DNA from: Bdellovibrionaceae bacterium UBA6502
GTDB lineage: Bacteria; Bdellovibrionota; Bdellovibrionia; Bdellovibrionales; UBA840
Length of the DNA: 64,000 nucleotides
Reading direction: 5' to 3'
Assembly (NCBI GenBank): GCA_002436415.1
Contig: DJMA01000028.1
Span: 62,001-126,000 of the forward strand
Shown here piece after piece: positions 35,931 through 45,480 of the stretch; position 1 is the first letter of the stretch; each line of letters begins with the position of its first letter. Below the pieces are notes generated by a model. It searched no databases. It worked only from the letters and a program-made list of their open reading frames with translations, and was not told the origin of the DNA. The translations under genes were made by a program, and so were the position numbers.

Positions 35931-36943
35931 AATACTCTAGTGGGTTTTACCAAAAGAGCATCCGCAAGATTAACCTTAATGGCTTTTACTTTCTTAATAT
36001 TCAAAGCCTTCATATAGCCTGTTACCAAAGCCAAATTGCTAATTTCAGTACTAGCGTACTTGCTATCGATTTCTTTGTCGCTTAAGTTAGATCGTTTTTG
36101 CAAAGCTAAATCAATGTCCTCAGAACTATACTCATCAGAGCCAACTTGGTTTCGAATGGAATAGTAATGAACTCCTCCGACACCAATCACTTTTCGATCT
36201 GAAATGATTGATTTCATTTTTTCATTTACATCTTTTGCCGCAAAATCCTTTGCCTTCTTAACGGCTTCTAGGCTTGTAATTGGCCCTAAGGGATTGGGAG
36301 AATTAATCTTTGATACCGATTTATTTTGAAGCTTAGAAATGATCATTTCTTTAAATCCAACCGAAGCCATTTCCCCTAAGTAAGTGGGGAATTCTTCCTT
36401 GTCTTTGCTAATCATTTGCATGCTTCCGCCACCAATATCCCAAACCACAGCCTCGTCCTCTTCTAATGAAAGACGATCAACAGCTCCCCAATAAGCTAGC
36501 TGCGCTTCCTGATCGTTGGAAATTACTTTTATAGTCAGGCCAAGTTTTTGAGAAATCTCTTTAATAAAGATTCGGCCGTTATCCGCCTTACGAAAGGCCG
36601 AGGTTGCTACTCCATTGATTTCCGTAGCTCCTAGGGCAAGCGCTTTTTCTTTTAGTATTGAAAGTTCCTTTAAAGCTTTATCGTAAATTCTTTTTCCTAA
36701 GACATTACGGCTAGACTTCGCAAGGGATTCTTTAAACTCAATGTTCACGCTATCATCGAATAGAATTTCTGAAATTTGGTTTTTGCAGGTGTCGACATTT
36801 GCCACTTTCATTTTTGTAGAACCAGAGCCTACATCCAATGCGGCTCGTTTTATAAAACACTCAGGCTTGGATTTTTCTGATAAACTTGAACACGATACAA
36901 ATACAATACTTAATAATGTCAGAAAAACGATTTTAGTTTTCAA
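35927..36943 (-). CDS. Ppx/GppA-like phosphatase predicted to be a lipoprotein
   Basis: 338 aa. ALDVGSGSTKMKVANVD is the first phosphate-binding turn of the actin-like Ppx/GppA fold; ATSAFRKADNG, SNDQEAQLAYWG, VVWDIGGGSMQM and VIGVGGVHYY complete the family pattern. The N-terminus MKTKIVFLTLLSIVFVSCSS is a lipoprotein-type signal with Cys after VS (Phe at -3 is less usual). Known Ppx/GppA enzymes cut polyphosphate or pppGpp in the cytoplasm, so an exported form is odd. It is cotranscribed with the membrane protein gene 12 bases upstream. Confidence 0.8.
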   Translation of the reverse strand: MKTKIVFLTLLSIVFVSCSSLSEKSKPECFIKRAALDVGSGSTKMKVANVDTCKNQISEILFDDSVNIEFKESLAKSSRNVLGKRIYDKALKELSILKEKALALGATEINGVATSAFRKADNGRIFIKEISQKLGLTIKVISNDQEAQLAYWGAVDRLSLEEDEAVVWDIGGGSMQMISKDKEEFPTYLGEMASVGFKEMIISKLQNKSVSKINSPNPLGPITSLEAVKKAKDFAAKDVNEKMKSIISDRKVIGVGGVHYYSIRNQVGSDEYSSEDIDLALQKRSNLSDKEIDSKYASTEISNLALVTGYMKALNIKKVKAIKVNLADALLVKPTRVF

Positions 36944-36955
36944 TGATGTCTCCTG

Positions 36956-39292
36956 CTATTTTGCCGATCTCCTACAAGAATTTGGCTTATTTTCGTTTAA
37001 TCTTAGTTCCTGTCTAGAGGATGTAGTAACATCTTTAGGAGCCTCTGCTGCTGCACTAGAAACACCAATGGCTACACTAGCCACCGCAACCGCCTTGGCC
37101 GCTTTTCTAGAGACTGCCTTTAACGACCTAGCTGATGCCATGAAAGCGGATTTGCTCATTTTAAATGTGCCTTTTCCAGCCCACATCATGCCCTGGCCTA
37201 ATTGCTTGATAGTATCAAGTCCCTCTTTGCTAGTCTGAACAAAGGCAAAAGAGGCTAAGTCTAATGCTGCATTACTGGTTTTTAAAACTGGTTTAACCAC
37301 TGGAAAATTAACCGCAGTTTCATAAGTCATACGAGCGGACACATCAAAGTATGGAATCTTCGCCAGAAGATTGTAACCGCCCTTTAAAACAGTTTTTAAA
37401 TAAGGAACACGACGAATGATCGCGTTACTAGAATCTTCGAACTTAGAATTCTCCCAAGCCTCTCTGTACTGAAGGGCGTACTTTTCAAAGTCTTTTAAAG
37501 AACGACCTCTATGATCACTTATGATTTCGCCCTTAGAATTTCTTTTAAATTGATCACGATAAGTTAAGTAGTATTCCTTGATACTAGCATTTCTCATTCT
37601 TGATTTTGGCTTTTTGGCCTCATTTTGAATTTGATTATATAGACTGCCCTTTAGCTTTCTAAACTGTCTATCTACATATGCCATGGTAATTTTGTGGTAA
37701 ATCGGCACTACCCCAGGATAAGCGATCCAGCCAAATGGAATATTATAAGCTGCAACCACAAAACTAATGTTTAACAAGTGCATTAACTTAAAAACAGTTC
37801 CATAGAGTTGATAGAGCTGCGTATCCACACCGGTTTGTTGAATTTTTGTATCGATATTCTTTCCACCAAACCATGGAATTTCAAAGTTTCCGTAACTTAA
37901 GCCAGCTGCTTTTCTAAAGCGCGGAATTTCCATAGACCAAACTTTAAATGGTCCTTTCATCACCATATTGGCAAAAATGGTAACCCACAACCACATCATT
38001 TCACCCATCTGTTCGCCACCAGCAAATGGGAATAAAAATTCTGGGCCGTAGTACAAACTACCAAACAAGGCACCATAAGAAAGTGCGATCCCCCAGCTTT
38101 TGATGTTTCTAGCAAGAGGTGAACCAATATAAGCCCAGTTTTGATATAACTTAGTTAAAGTACCGATGATCACACCAAAATAAAGCGAAGAATATGCAAG
38201 GGCTTCGATCTTTTCAGGATTAGGTTCCATCCCTGGGATCATTGTTTCGGCATAACCTAAAGCGTGAGTAATACCGAACTGTAAAAAACCAGAAAATAAA
38301 CCTAAAAGGTAATCACCCGTCAAAAGAACCTTTAACTTCTTTAGACCAGGCTCCTGCCAGTACTCATCATTCATTTGAGGTTTTTCCCAAATGGAATACC
38401 AGTAGTTTTTCCAGTATTCGCGATCTAGCTTAGAACGAGGTCTTTCAAAGCTTTCTGTTTCAACATGACTGCCATTACGAACAAAAATAAAAGTGATATC
38501 TCTGCCGAAAGCATTAGCTAGGAAACTACTGCTTTCTTGCACAACAGGTGCTTTAATATAATTTTTCCACCAAGGACGTTTCTTCAACTCCCCAGCGTCT
38601 TCTGTTAATACGTCTTTAAGAATATCATCCACTTCTGGATTTACATGCTTCTCATCTTTGTTAGCACCTGACAGAATCAGCTGACTTGCTTTAAACTTTC
38701 TAATTTCAAAGGAGATTTTTTTTCTTCTTAATAACTCTCTATCAGATAGTTTCTCACCAAACTCATCATGACTAACTTCTAGCTGGTCTAAAGGAATTTG
38801 GTCTAAATCAAAAATAAAGTATGCTTTTTGCGTTTTATCAGAAACGATTCTCGCAAAAGGAACAGCAAATTCACCAGTGCCTAAAGCGGTGTACTCAAAT
38901 CTTCCTAAGTTTTTTACTTCCCCAGAAACGCTTAATTTTTCATTTCTTGAGGCAATATTTCTTCGAAGTTGTTCGCGACCAATTTTATCCGCCCACTTCT
39001 CTTCTTCTTCCTTCATGACACTAAGAATTTTCATTAAATCTTTTGCGTCTTGCGCTGGCTCTTTAAAATAGGTTTCAGCAATTTGCTTGTGTTCTTCGGT
39101 GAAGAGATCATCGAAATTTTCTAAATTCTCGATGTCCATACCTTCAGGGAGATTTAATATTGGTAATTGAGAGCTTCTTGAACTTTGCGCGAAAGCAGTG
39201 CTCGCTGGAATCATTCCCAACATCAAACTGAAAATAATTAAGAAACTTGTAAAATCTCGAAAAAAGTTAAGCGCAAACCTTTTCGTTTTCAA
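36956..39292 (-). CDS. Exported multi-pass membrane protein of unknown function
   Basis: 778 aa. TTG 39292 is chosen because CCGGGGGAT lies just upstream and it yields a clean signal peptide (FLIIFSLMLGMIPASTAFA, then QSS). Residues 35-330 are polar and extracytoplasmic; from about 345 to 545 there are four to six hydrophobic segments (LLGLFSGFLQFGITHALGY, SLYFGVIIGTLTKLY, MMWLWVTIFANMVM). The C-terminal 230 residues are basic and Ala-rich. I do not recognise the family. Operon with the Ppx-like lipoprotein suggests a joint envelope function. Confidence 0.65.
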   Translation of the reverse strand: MKTKRFALNFFRDFTSFLIIFSLMLGMIPASTAFAQSSRSSQLPILNLPEGMDIENLENFDDLFTEEHKQIAETYFKEPAQDAKDLMKILSVMKEEEEKWADKIGREQLRRNIASRNEKLSVSGEVKNLGRFEYTALGTGEFAVPFARIVSDKTQKAYFIFDLDQIPLDQLEVSHDEFGEKLSDRELLRRKKISFEIRKFKASQLILSGANKDEKHVNPEVDDILKDVLTEDAGELKKRPWWKNYIKAPVVQESSSFLANAFGRDITFIFVRNGSHVETESFERPRSKLDREYWKNYWYSIWEKPQMNDEYWQEPGLKKLKVLLTGDYLLGLFSGFLQFGITHALGYAETMIPGMEPNPEKIEALAYSSLYFGVIIGTLTKLYQNWAYIGSPLARNIKSWGIALSYGALFGSLYYGPEFLFPFAGGEQMGEMMWLWVTIFANMVMKGPFKVWSMEIPRFRKAAGLSYGNFEIPWFGGKNIDTKIQQTGVDTQLYQLYGTVFKLMHLLNISFVVAAYNIPFGWIAYPGVVPIYHKITMAYVDRQFRKLKGSLYNQIQNEAKKPKSRMRNASIKEYYLTYRDQFKRNSKGEIISDHRGRSLKDFEKYALQYREAWENSKFEDSSNAIIRRVPYLKTVLKGGYNLLAKIPYFDVSARMTYETAVNFPVVKPVLKTSNAALDLASFAFVQTSKEGLDTIKQLGQGMMWAGKGTFKMSKSAFMASARSLKAVSRKAAKAVAVASVAIGVSSAAAEAPKDVTTSSRQELRLNENKPNSCRRSAK

Positions 39293-39420
39293 AGCAATCC
39301 CCCGGTCATTTCCACTAGTAAAACTAGATAAAATTTTGCTTTTATTTATTCCCTTTAACAACACACCCATTACCACTCCAGCTCTCACACACACCCAAAA
39401 AAAGAACTAAATTTTTCTAC

Positions 39421-39448
39421 AAAAAAAGGCACCACAAATGGGTGCCTA
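39421..39448 (-). terminator. Terminator of phnD
   Basis: On the minus strand AGGCACC, loop CATTTGT, GGTGCCT, then a run of T. Confidence 0.88.
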
Positions 39449-39452
39449 ACAA

Positions 39453-40430
39453 TTATTTTTTCTTAATAAGTTGCATAACGTCGAAGTCAGACTCCTGGAA
39501 CATTTTGCGAACAGGCTTATAATCTTCGTCGTTCGCTTTAACCATGCCAGTAATGCTATATAACTTCATAAGTACATCTTTGCCCGATGGAGTTTTAACG
39601 TATTCGATCACTCCCTCTTGCAAGGCTGTTTTAACTTTCTCGTAAAGTTCCTTGTCTTTGTAGAGATTGTCACGGATTACCCATGGAGCATTTGGAATGT
39701 CACGAGAGAACCCAATGATTTTAACCTTCTCACCGACGTCCGGAAATTGCGTCATAATGCGCTTACGAGCATCCATGATTTTTCCATCTTCTGGTGGAGA
39801 GTAGTAAGTAGCACCAGCATCAACCTGACCTTGGTAAACCATGGTAGCTACCGTGTCGTGACGGCCTGCGAAGATTTCTTCGCCAAGTTTGATACCTTTT
39901 TCTTTAAACATTATAGAAGGAAGAATGTATCCAGAAGTACTTGCTGGATCTGTATAAGCAAATTTCTTCCCTTTAAGATCTTCAATGGAGTTAATCCCAG
40001 AATCTGCTCTCGCAAGAATTTGCGCCTTGTAAGAAGTCTCGTCATGTCCACGAACTACCTTTAACAAAGCCTCACTAGGATATTTTTTCTTATCTTTTAA
40101 AAGAATGTAGCTAAAAGTATTTAGGGCTGCGAAATCAGCTCTACCCGTTCCGAAAGCTTCAACAACAGCGATATAAGAAGTAGGTACGCTTGATTTAATG
40201 TAAAAACCTTCATCTTTACCATAGAGTCTTTGGCTTACGAATTTTTCGAGGAATCTAGAAACATCTTTAGCATTTAAAGCGATTTCACGAGTGTCATCCG
40301 AAGGGATGAAAAACATTTTTAGTGGATTTGACTTAGCACCGACTTTTTCTTCTTTACGCGTACAAGAAGCTAAGCTTCCCAACGCCAAACTACCAGCAAG
40401 AGCTATGGTAGCGATTCTTTTAAAACTCAT
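39453..40430 (-). CDS. phnD: Phosphonate-type ABC transporter substrate-binding lipoprotein
   Basis: 325 aa. Lipoprotein signal ending LGSLASC before TRKEEK. FFIPSDDTREI, VEAFGTGRADFAALNTFSY, YTDPASTSGYILPS and VATMVYQGQVDAGATYYSPP are typical PhnD/PtxB-family segments. It binds a phosphonate, phosphite or related anion in the periplasm and passes it to PhnE. The ATG at 40430 gives the signal peptide; upstream in-frame codons do not. Unusually it is not adjacent to phnC-phnE: a gene on the other strand lies between. Confidence 0.9.
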   Translation of the reverse strand: MSFKRIATIALAGSLALGSLASCTRKEEKVGAKSNPLKMFFIPSDDTREIALNAKDVSRFLEKFVSQRLYGKDEGFYIKSSVPTSYIAVVEAFGTGRADFAALNTFSYILLKDKKKYPSEALLKVVRGHDETSYKAQILARADSGINSIEDLKGKKFAYTDPASTSGYILPSIMFKEKGIKLGEEIFAGRHDTVATMVYQGQVDAGATYYSPPEDGKIMDARKRIMTQFPDVGEKVKIIGFSRDIPNAPWVIRDNLYKDKELYEKVKTALQEGVIEYVKTPSGKDVLMKLYSITGMVKANDEDYKPVRKMFQESDFDVMQLIKKK

Positions 40431-40743
40431 AACACACACCCTTATTTTGATAACAGCGCTTTTTATGCACCGAGACAAAACCTTAGTCAATTTATCGACA
40501 AGCTCTTTATAAGGAATACTGCCCCTAAAAGTAAAGAGCAGATAAAAACTTCTTATCTTTCTGGTAATCATTTCAAAAAGCATTAGAATTGATAGACAAA
40601 AACAAATGATTTTAGTGGGTTGTCTAAGCTAGATTCGTTTATAAATATTGAAAATAATAAGAATTTTACCGGATAAGACTTGTAATTTTTTATCAAAAAC
40701 CAGGTCTTATATTACAACAAGCAATTTGCCAGCAGGAGGCTAT

Positions 40744-41520
40744 ATGATTTCGTTAAAAAACCCTATCCTCAGCTTTTTGAGTTTCTTCTTATTTTTTACC
40801 AGTAATTTAATGGCCCAAGATTTCTTTAAGACGGAAGACTTTCATTTTGCCTTGGGTGCAAACTACACATCTTTGAGTCAAAAACGAGGCATTATAACCA
40901 ACAAAGGATATCTAGTTCTTCCACTTTACTCCATCAACCTATTTAATCCAGATCTAGTTCTTGCTGGATCTTCCCTGTATTTCAAACAGAAACTCTCAGA
41001 TAGCCAGGCGCTGCGTTTTCGGTTCCAGTCAAATGCGACCGGAGATCATCCTCTCTACTACACCACCGAAAAAGAAGAAGAGCGAATTCGCAGAGAAAAA
41101 ACCTCAGAACTATCTTTTTACTATGAGATTTCAAGTGAAGAAAACTCACACCTTAGAATTCAATACAGTAAAGACCTAAAGGCTCATAAAGGCGCTTATG
41201 TCGAGCTATACACTCACCTAAGTTTATTTGATCTTTACACCAAAAACTCAAAAAGACTGGCTCAACTAGGTATTTTCGCAAGCATTGGTGGTGGTGATAA
41301 AAAACACAACGAATACCTGTATGGCGGAAATTTTGATTCTTTTCAGGAGAGTAATTACCAGATAGGAATTGCTATATTGAGCCCCGATGTGATTGATCAA
41401 TTCTGGCCCACATTAAAAATTACGAAATTTGGCTTACTAGGCGAAGCAAAATCAGGTTCTTATGTTGATGAAACGGATGGCATTAGCTTAGAGATTTTAC
41501 TAGCCAAAAAACTGTTTTAG
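40744..41520 (+). CDS. MipA/OmpV-like outer-membrane beta-barrel protein
   Basis: 258 aa. AGGAGG before ATG 40744 fixes the start; the signal peptide ends near SNLMAQ. The rest alternates polar and hydrophobic residues and ends in Phe, as outer-membrane barrels do. FALGANYTSLSQ, YLVLPLYSINLF and the charged RIRREKTSELSFYYE strands resemble the MipA/OmpV family, but similarity is by eye only. It lies between phnE and phnD on the opposite strand, so may be a pore for the same substrate; that is inference. Confidence 0.6.
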   Translation: MISLKNPILSFLSFFLFFTSNLMAQDFFKTEDFHFALGANYTSLSQKRGIITNKGYLVLPLYSINLFNPDLVLAGSSLYFKQKLSDSQALRFRFQSNATGDHPLYYTTEKEEERIRREKTSELSFYYEISSEENSHLRIQYSKDLKAHKGAYVELYTHLSLFDLYTKNSKRLAQLGIFASIGGGDKKHNEYLYGGNFDSFQESNYQIGIAILSPDVIDQFWPTLKITKFGLLGEAKSGSYVDETDGISLEILLAKKLF

Positions 41521-41731
41521 CCTTCAACACAAAAGAAATCAATTGGGCGAGGAAATTGTACCAAGATAATAGAATACAAATCAGTTGTCTTTCGGTGGGA
41601 ATTCTTCGAGCATTTTTTTAAACGACTTCAAATAAGAACTAAGACTTTAAAGCCCGCGGATTAAAATCCATTAAAACACAATTTAGGCACAAGAGATAGA
41701 TCCATAAAATCCAAACTTAGTGTTTTTATCA

Positions 41732-41764
41732 AAAAAAAGACCTCTTTGAAGAGGCCTTTTATAA
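41732..41764 (-). terminator. Terminator of phnE
   Basis: On the minus strand AGGCCTCTT, CA, AAGAGGTCT, then eight T; the + strand also ends in TTTT, so it may serve the barrel gene too. Confidence 0.85.
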
Positions 41765-41782
41765 AAGATCAATTTTAAAAAC

Positions 41783-42802
41783 TTATTTGATACTTTCTCT
41801 AATTTTAGAGGAAAGAAAATCCATCAGCCAAACAACCGCAGCGATGATAATAATCAAAAGCCCCACTTCATTCCAACGCGCTAAACCTTGGAACTGCATT
41901 AGAAGAGTACCAATACCACCACCACCAACAAGACCGATTACTGTGGCCATACGAACGTTGATATCCCAACGATAGATAGTGAAAGATAAAAATGGTAAAA
42001 TCACCTGTGGAACCACACCATACCAAATTACCTGGATTGGGTGAGCACCTGTAGCTGTCATTGCCTCTAGAGGACCTTCTGAGATATTTTCAATTTGCTC
42101 AGAGTAAAGCTTAGCTAAGCTCGAAACAGAGTGAATCATCAATGCAAGCATCCCGGCAAAAGGACCAATCCCCACCCATACAGAGAAGATAATTGCCCAA
42201 ACCAAAGGTTCAATGGAACGAGAAACGTTTAAGAAAAAACGAATCACATAATAAACAGTTAAGCCAAAACCAGAACCGTTCATCAAGTTTCTTGCCGCGA
42301 AAAAAGACAACAAAAATGCAAATGGCAAAGAAAAGGCCGTTGCAATGAAGGCCATATAAATGGTTTCGATTACAGCCAAGATACCTTGATCCAAAACTTC
42401 AAAGTTAGGATTTAAAAGGGCCGTGAAAATACGAGTGGCACCTTGAATCCCTGCTTGGCTAAAAAATTCGTAAAAACTAAGTTCTGTTACTAAAACACCA
42501 ACATAGAATGTTACTGCCAAGATCACTAAACCTAAAATGGCATAAGGCTTTTGCCCAATCCCACGAGCCTTTGAAGTGTCGTATTCTTTTAGAAACATTT
42601 TACCAATAGAAAGTTTCGAAACGCGGTTTAAAATTAGACCAAGAATCAAACCAATTAGTAGAACCACACCAAAGCTGGCCCAATCAATTCCATTTTCCAT
42701 CGTATGACGAGTGAAAATAAAAGAATCAATACAAAGTACAAGATAAGAAGCTAATAAAAAGTCGATTAATAATGTTTTGAATGCAGTAGATTTTTTCTTC
42801 AT
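41783..42802 (-). CDS. phnE: Phosphonate-type ABC transporter permease
   Basis: 339 aa with about six or seven membrane helices. ETIYMAFIATAFSLPFAF and the permease loop GPLEAMTATGAHPIQVIWY (the EAA-type motif that docks on the ATPase) followed by VVPQVILPFLSF are typical of PhnE. ATG 42802 has AGGTG six bases upstream, so is preferred to the GTG at 42811 that abuts the phnC stop. Confidence 0.92.
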   Translation of the reverse strand: MKKKSTAFKTLLIDFLLASYLVLCIDSFIFTRHTMENGIDWASFGVVLLIGLILGLILNRVSKLSIGKMFLKEYDTSKARGIGQKPYAILGLVILAVTFYVGVLVTELSFYEFFSQAGIQGATRIFTALLNPNFEVLDQGILAVIETIYMAFIATAFSLPFAFLLSFFAARNLMNGSGFGLTVYYVIRFFLNVSRSIEPLVWAIIFSVWVGIGPFAGMLALMIHSVSSLAKLYSEQIENISEGPLEAMTATGAHPIQVIWYGVVPQVILPFLSFTIYRWDINVRMATVIGLVGGGGIGTLLMQFQGLARWNEVGLLIIIIAAVVWLMDFLSSKIRESIK

Positions 42803-42811
42803 TTCAGTCAC

Positions 42812-43579
42812 CTAGTTGATCGTTACTTCTACAGCTTGTTCGCCATAAATACGTTTAAACCAATCTTCATCGATTTCGGAAGGGCTACCTTCAAACATTT
42901 TCTCTCCACCCTTAAGAGCCACAACGCGAGTTCCGTACTCTCTTACTAAAGATAGAAAGTGAAGATTACAAATCACTGTAATTCCATATTGTTGTTGAAT
43001 TTTTCTTAGGTACTCCATCACTGAATGAGAAGTTGCTGGATCTAAGGAAGCCACTGGCTCATCGGCAAGTAAAACTTCAGGATCTTGCATCAATGCACGA
43101 GCGATTGAAACACGTTGTTGCTGACCACCGGAAAGATTATCTGCACGATGCATTTCTTTTCCTTTAAGCCCAACCACTTCGATCAATTCTAAAGCCTTCT
43201 GACGATCAGCATCTGAGTACATATTGAAAACAGACTTAAAAATACTGGTACGAGATAATGTGCCGGTAAGTACGTTTTCTAAAACAGATTTTCTAGGTAC
43301 TAAGTTAAAGTGTTGGAAAATCATTCCGATCTTAGAACGATATTGTCTAAGCTCACGGCCTTTTAAACTAACCACTGATTTACCTTTAAACTGAAGGTCT
43401 CCACCGGTTGGCTCATGAATTCTATTTAAACAGCGAAGCATTGTAGACTTACCTGAACCAGATAAACCAATGATCACTAAGAACTCACCTTTGTTAACAT
43501 CGAAACTAACCCCTTTTAGGGCGCGGACTCCATTGGGATAAGTTTTTTCTAACTTATCTAATTTAAATAGATTTTCCAT
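42812..43579 (-). CDS. phnC: Phosphonate-type ABC transporter ATP-binding protein
   Basis: 255 aa. Walker A GLSGSGKST, signature LSGGQQQRVSIARAL, Walker B VLLADEPVASLDP and switch His in CNLHFLSL are intact. The N-terminal LEKTYPNGVRALKGVSF is typical of PhnC. GAGGA precedes the ATG. It is followed immediately by phnE. Confidence 0.93.
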   Translation of the reverse strand: MENLFKLDKLEKTYPNGVRALKGVSFDVNKGEFLVIIGLSGSGKSTMLRCLNRIHEPTGGDLQFKGKSVVSLKGRELRQYRSKIGMIFQHFNLVPRKSVLENVLTGTLSRTSIFKSVFNMYSDADRQKALELIEVVGLKGKEMHRADNLSGGQQQRVSIARALMQDPEVLLADEPVASLDPATSHSVMEYLRKIQQQYGITVICNLHFLSLVREYGTRVVALKGGEKMFEGSPSEIDEDWFKRIYGEQAVEVTIN

Positions 43580-43596
43580 ATTTTCCTCAGTAGGAC

Positions 43597-44364
43597 TTAA
43601 CTCAGTTTTATAATGTGGTTGAATATATCTTCATTTTTCAAAACGTCCAGTATTCTTTGGCTTTTCGCATCAAGGCTGTCTAAAAATTTTGCATAGCTAG
43701 GTCCGTCATACTTCCAAATTGCCGGATCTAGCCAAATTTGTTCAGGATTTTGCAGATTTTTATAGTCAGGATTGATTTGTAGATCCTCGCTAAATACTTT
43801 GAAACAGGATAAAACTGAGCGAATGATCTTTTCTCGTCGAGCTTCCTTATTGGGTTCACATTTAGGGGCAAGATCCAATCCACCTTTTTCCACACGTTTT
43901 TGAATATTTTCTAAATGCTGCTTAAGATCTTTCGGAAGGAAATAAAATCCATCAACTTGGTAAGCAAACTTTCGAGCCTTCATCATATAGTAAACTCGCT
44001 GCAAACTAACATTGGTAATATCTAGTAAAATGGATTTACTTTGCGAGAGAGCTTCATCGAAAAGAAAATCAATTTTTTTAAAAACCACATCTCTCAACTC
44101 TGGTGCAAACACATGCTTTGCATCCCAAGGGTCTGGCTCTTGGTACTCCCCTCTCAATAACATTTTTTGATTTTTATCTTTTGCCTCTTTTAATATCTCT
44201 TGTCTTATATCATCACTACTTATTGTGACAAAGTGTTCAGAATACTGCTTAAGATAAAAGGACTTTCCAGATCCGGGAATACCAATCGTTAGGAGAAGAA
44301 ACTTTTCCTTAGCCAATTTTTTAGATTGGAAATATTGCTCTACTTTTTCTTGATTAGATATCAC
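43597..44364 (-). CDS. P-loop kinase (AAA_33 / polynucleotide-kinase-like)
   Basis: 255 aa. LTIGIPGSGKSFYLKQY is Walker A, SSDDIRQEI the lid-side acid motif, and ILLDITNVSLQRVYYMMKA matches the D-x-TN motif of AAA_33 kinases related to polynucleotide kinase and zeta toxin. Likely phosphorylates a small molecule or nucleic-acid end. GTG 44364, overlapping the upstream gene by 11 bases, is the best start; TTG 44400 would give a longer overlap. It is 17 bases before phnC in the same operon. Confidence 0.72.
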   Translation of the reverse strand: MISNQEKVEQYFQSKKLAKEKFLLLTIGIPGSGKSFYLKQYSEHFVTISSDDIRQEILKEAKDKNQKMLLRGEYQEPDPWDAKHVFAPELRDVVFKKIDFLFDEALSQSKSILLDITNVSLQRVYYMMKARKFAYQVDGFYFLPKDLKQHLENIQKRVEKGGLDLAPKCEPNKEARREKIIRSVLSCFKVFSEDLQINPDYKNLQNPEQIWLDPAIWKYDGPSYAKFLDSLDAKSQRILDVLKNEDIFNHIIKLS

Positions 44365-45139
44365 GAAGAATCTTGTCTTCCATTGCTGGATGATAAGCAA
44401 GAAGTTTTCGGTTTACTTGATAATTTTCCGGTTGATAATAAGTAGGCGGGTTTTCATTTTCAAAATAAAATTTACCGCCCGCTTCCGTCAATATTACCGC
44501 AGGTGCACAAATATCCCATAGCCCAATTAAGTTTCGAAAATTCGCATACACATGAGCCTTGCCAGTGGCAATTTGAATTACTTTTAAGCCGAATGATCCC
44601 ATTTCGGTAAGCTTTGAGATTTTGATTCTTTCTAAATAATCTAATTCAGCCTGGTCTCTATTACTGAACGAAGCTAAGCCCACACTCTCTTGGATCTCAA
44701 AATCAGTACTAAGAAGAAGTTTTTCTTCTTTCCTTGTGTTAAAATCAAAAACAATAGATCCTTCGCCTTTTTCAGCATAATAGAGTTTATTTTGAGAAGC
44801 ATGAAATACAAATCCCAAAAGAACTTCATTTTTTTGACTTAATCCAATTTGTACAGCCCACTGACCATTTTGTTTGATAAACTCTTTGGTTCCATCTATA
44901 GGATCAACATACCAGGTAAACTCGGACTCTTTTAAATCCTGCTCTTCTTCCCCTACTATATTATGCTGAGGAAAGTTTTTTCGTAAAAAATGATTTATCA
45001 CTCGATTAAGCTCTTCATCATAACGAGTGACTGGTGAACCATCCGCTTTGTCATGAGCATGCATTTTACTAAGATCCCAAGACTGAATCCTAGTTTGTAA
45101 TACCTTTGCAAAATCTATGAATAGTTCTTTGTATTTCAC
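44354..45139 (-). CDS. Inositol-monophosphatase-family phosphatase (CysQ-like)
   Basis: 261 aa. Metal-binding motifs in order: IVGEEEQDL, WYVDPIDGTKEFI, and GLWDICAPAVILTEAGG, typical of lithium-sensitive Mg-dependent phosphatases. KEF after DGT and the overall length favour the CysQ branch, which hydrolyses 3'-phosphoadenosine 5'-phosphate, over inositol phosphatase. GTG start 45139 follows GGGGGATCA. It opens the operon phosphatase - kinase - phnC - phnE behind a clear promoter. Confidence 0.85.
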   Translation of the reverse strand: MKYKELFIDFAKVLQTRIQSWDLSKMHAHDKADGSPVTRYDEELNRVINHFLRKNFPQHNIVGEEEQDLKESEFTWYVDPIDGTKEFIKQNGQWAVQIGLSQKNEVLLGFVFHASQNKLYYAEKGEGSIVFDFNTRKEEKLLLSTDFEIQESVGLASFSNRDQAELDYLERIKISKLTEMGSFGLKVIQIATGKAHVYANFRNLIGLWDICAPAVILTEAGGKFYFENENPPTYYQPENYQVNRKLLAYHPAMEDKILRDI

Positions 45140-45480
45140 TGATCCCCCGGAAATGCTTTCTAAGGTATAGCAAAACTATATTTCATTTGCAAAGTGATTC
45201 CACCAAGCCAAACTCGTTGGCTCGCATTAAAAAGAAAGCACAAATAAATCCAATAACAGGCAAACAATCTGTCTTAACTTTGCTAAATATTTTTGAATTG
45301 ACCACATTATAAACACATTGAAATAGCTCAGCTATATTGCAGTGACACAAATGCCAACGGCTTTAAAACTGAATCATAGCACTAATTAAAAAATCTAGCT
45401 TTTTAAAAGTAAGATTAGCTAATCGCAAAACGAATCAGCTAATCACGAAGCGAGAAAAAGTAATGAAATCACTTAATAGA
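45140..45480. other. Intergenic region with promoter and a small tandem repeat
   Basis: 341 bases. It holds the promoter at 45164-45192 and, at 45415-45454, two imperfect 20-base units (TTAGCTAATCGCAAAACGAA type, 15 of 20 equal) just past the end of the CsgG-like gene. Nothing else recognised. Confidence 0.6.
45164..45192 (-). promoter_or_regulatory. Sigma-70-type promoter of the phosphatase-kinase-phnCE operon
   Basis: On the minus strand TTGCAA (45192-45187), 17 bases, TATACC (45169-45164), about 25 bases before the GTG start. Confidence 0.55.
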
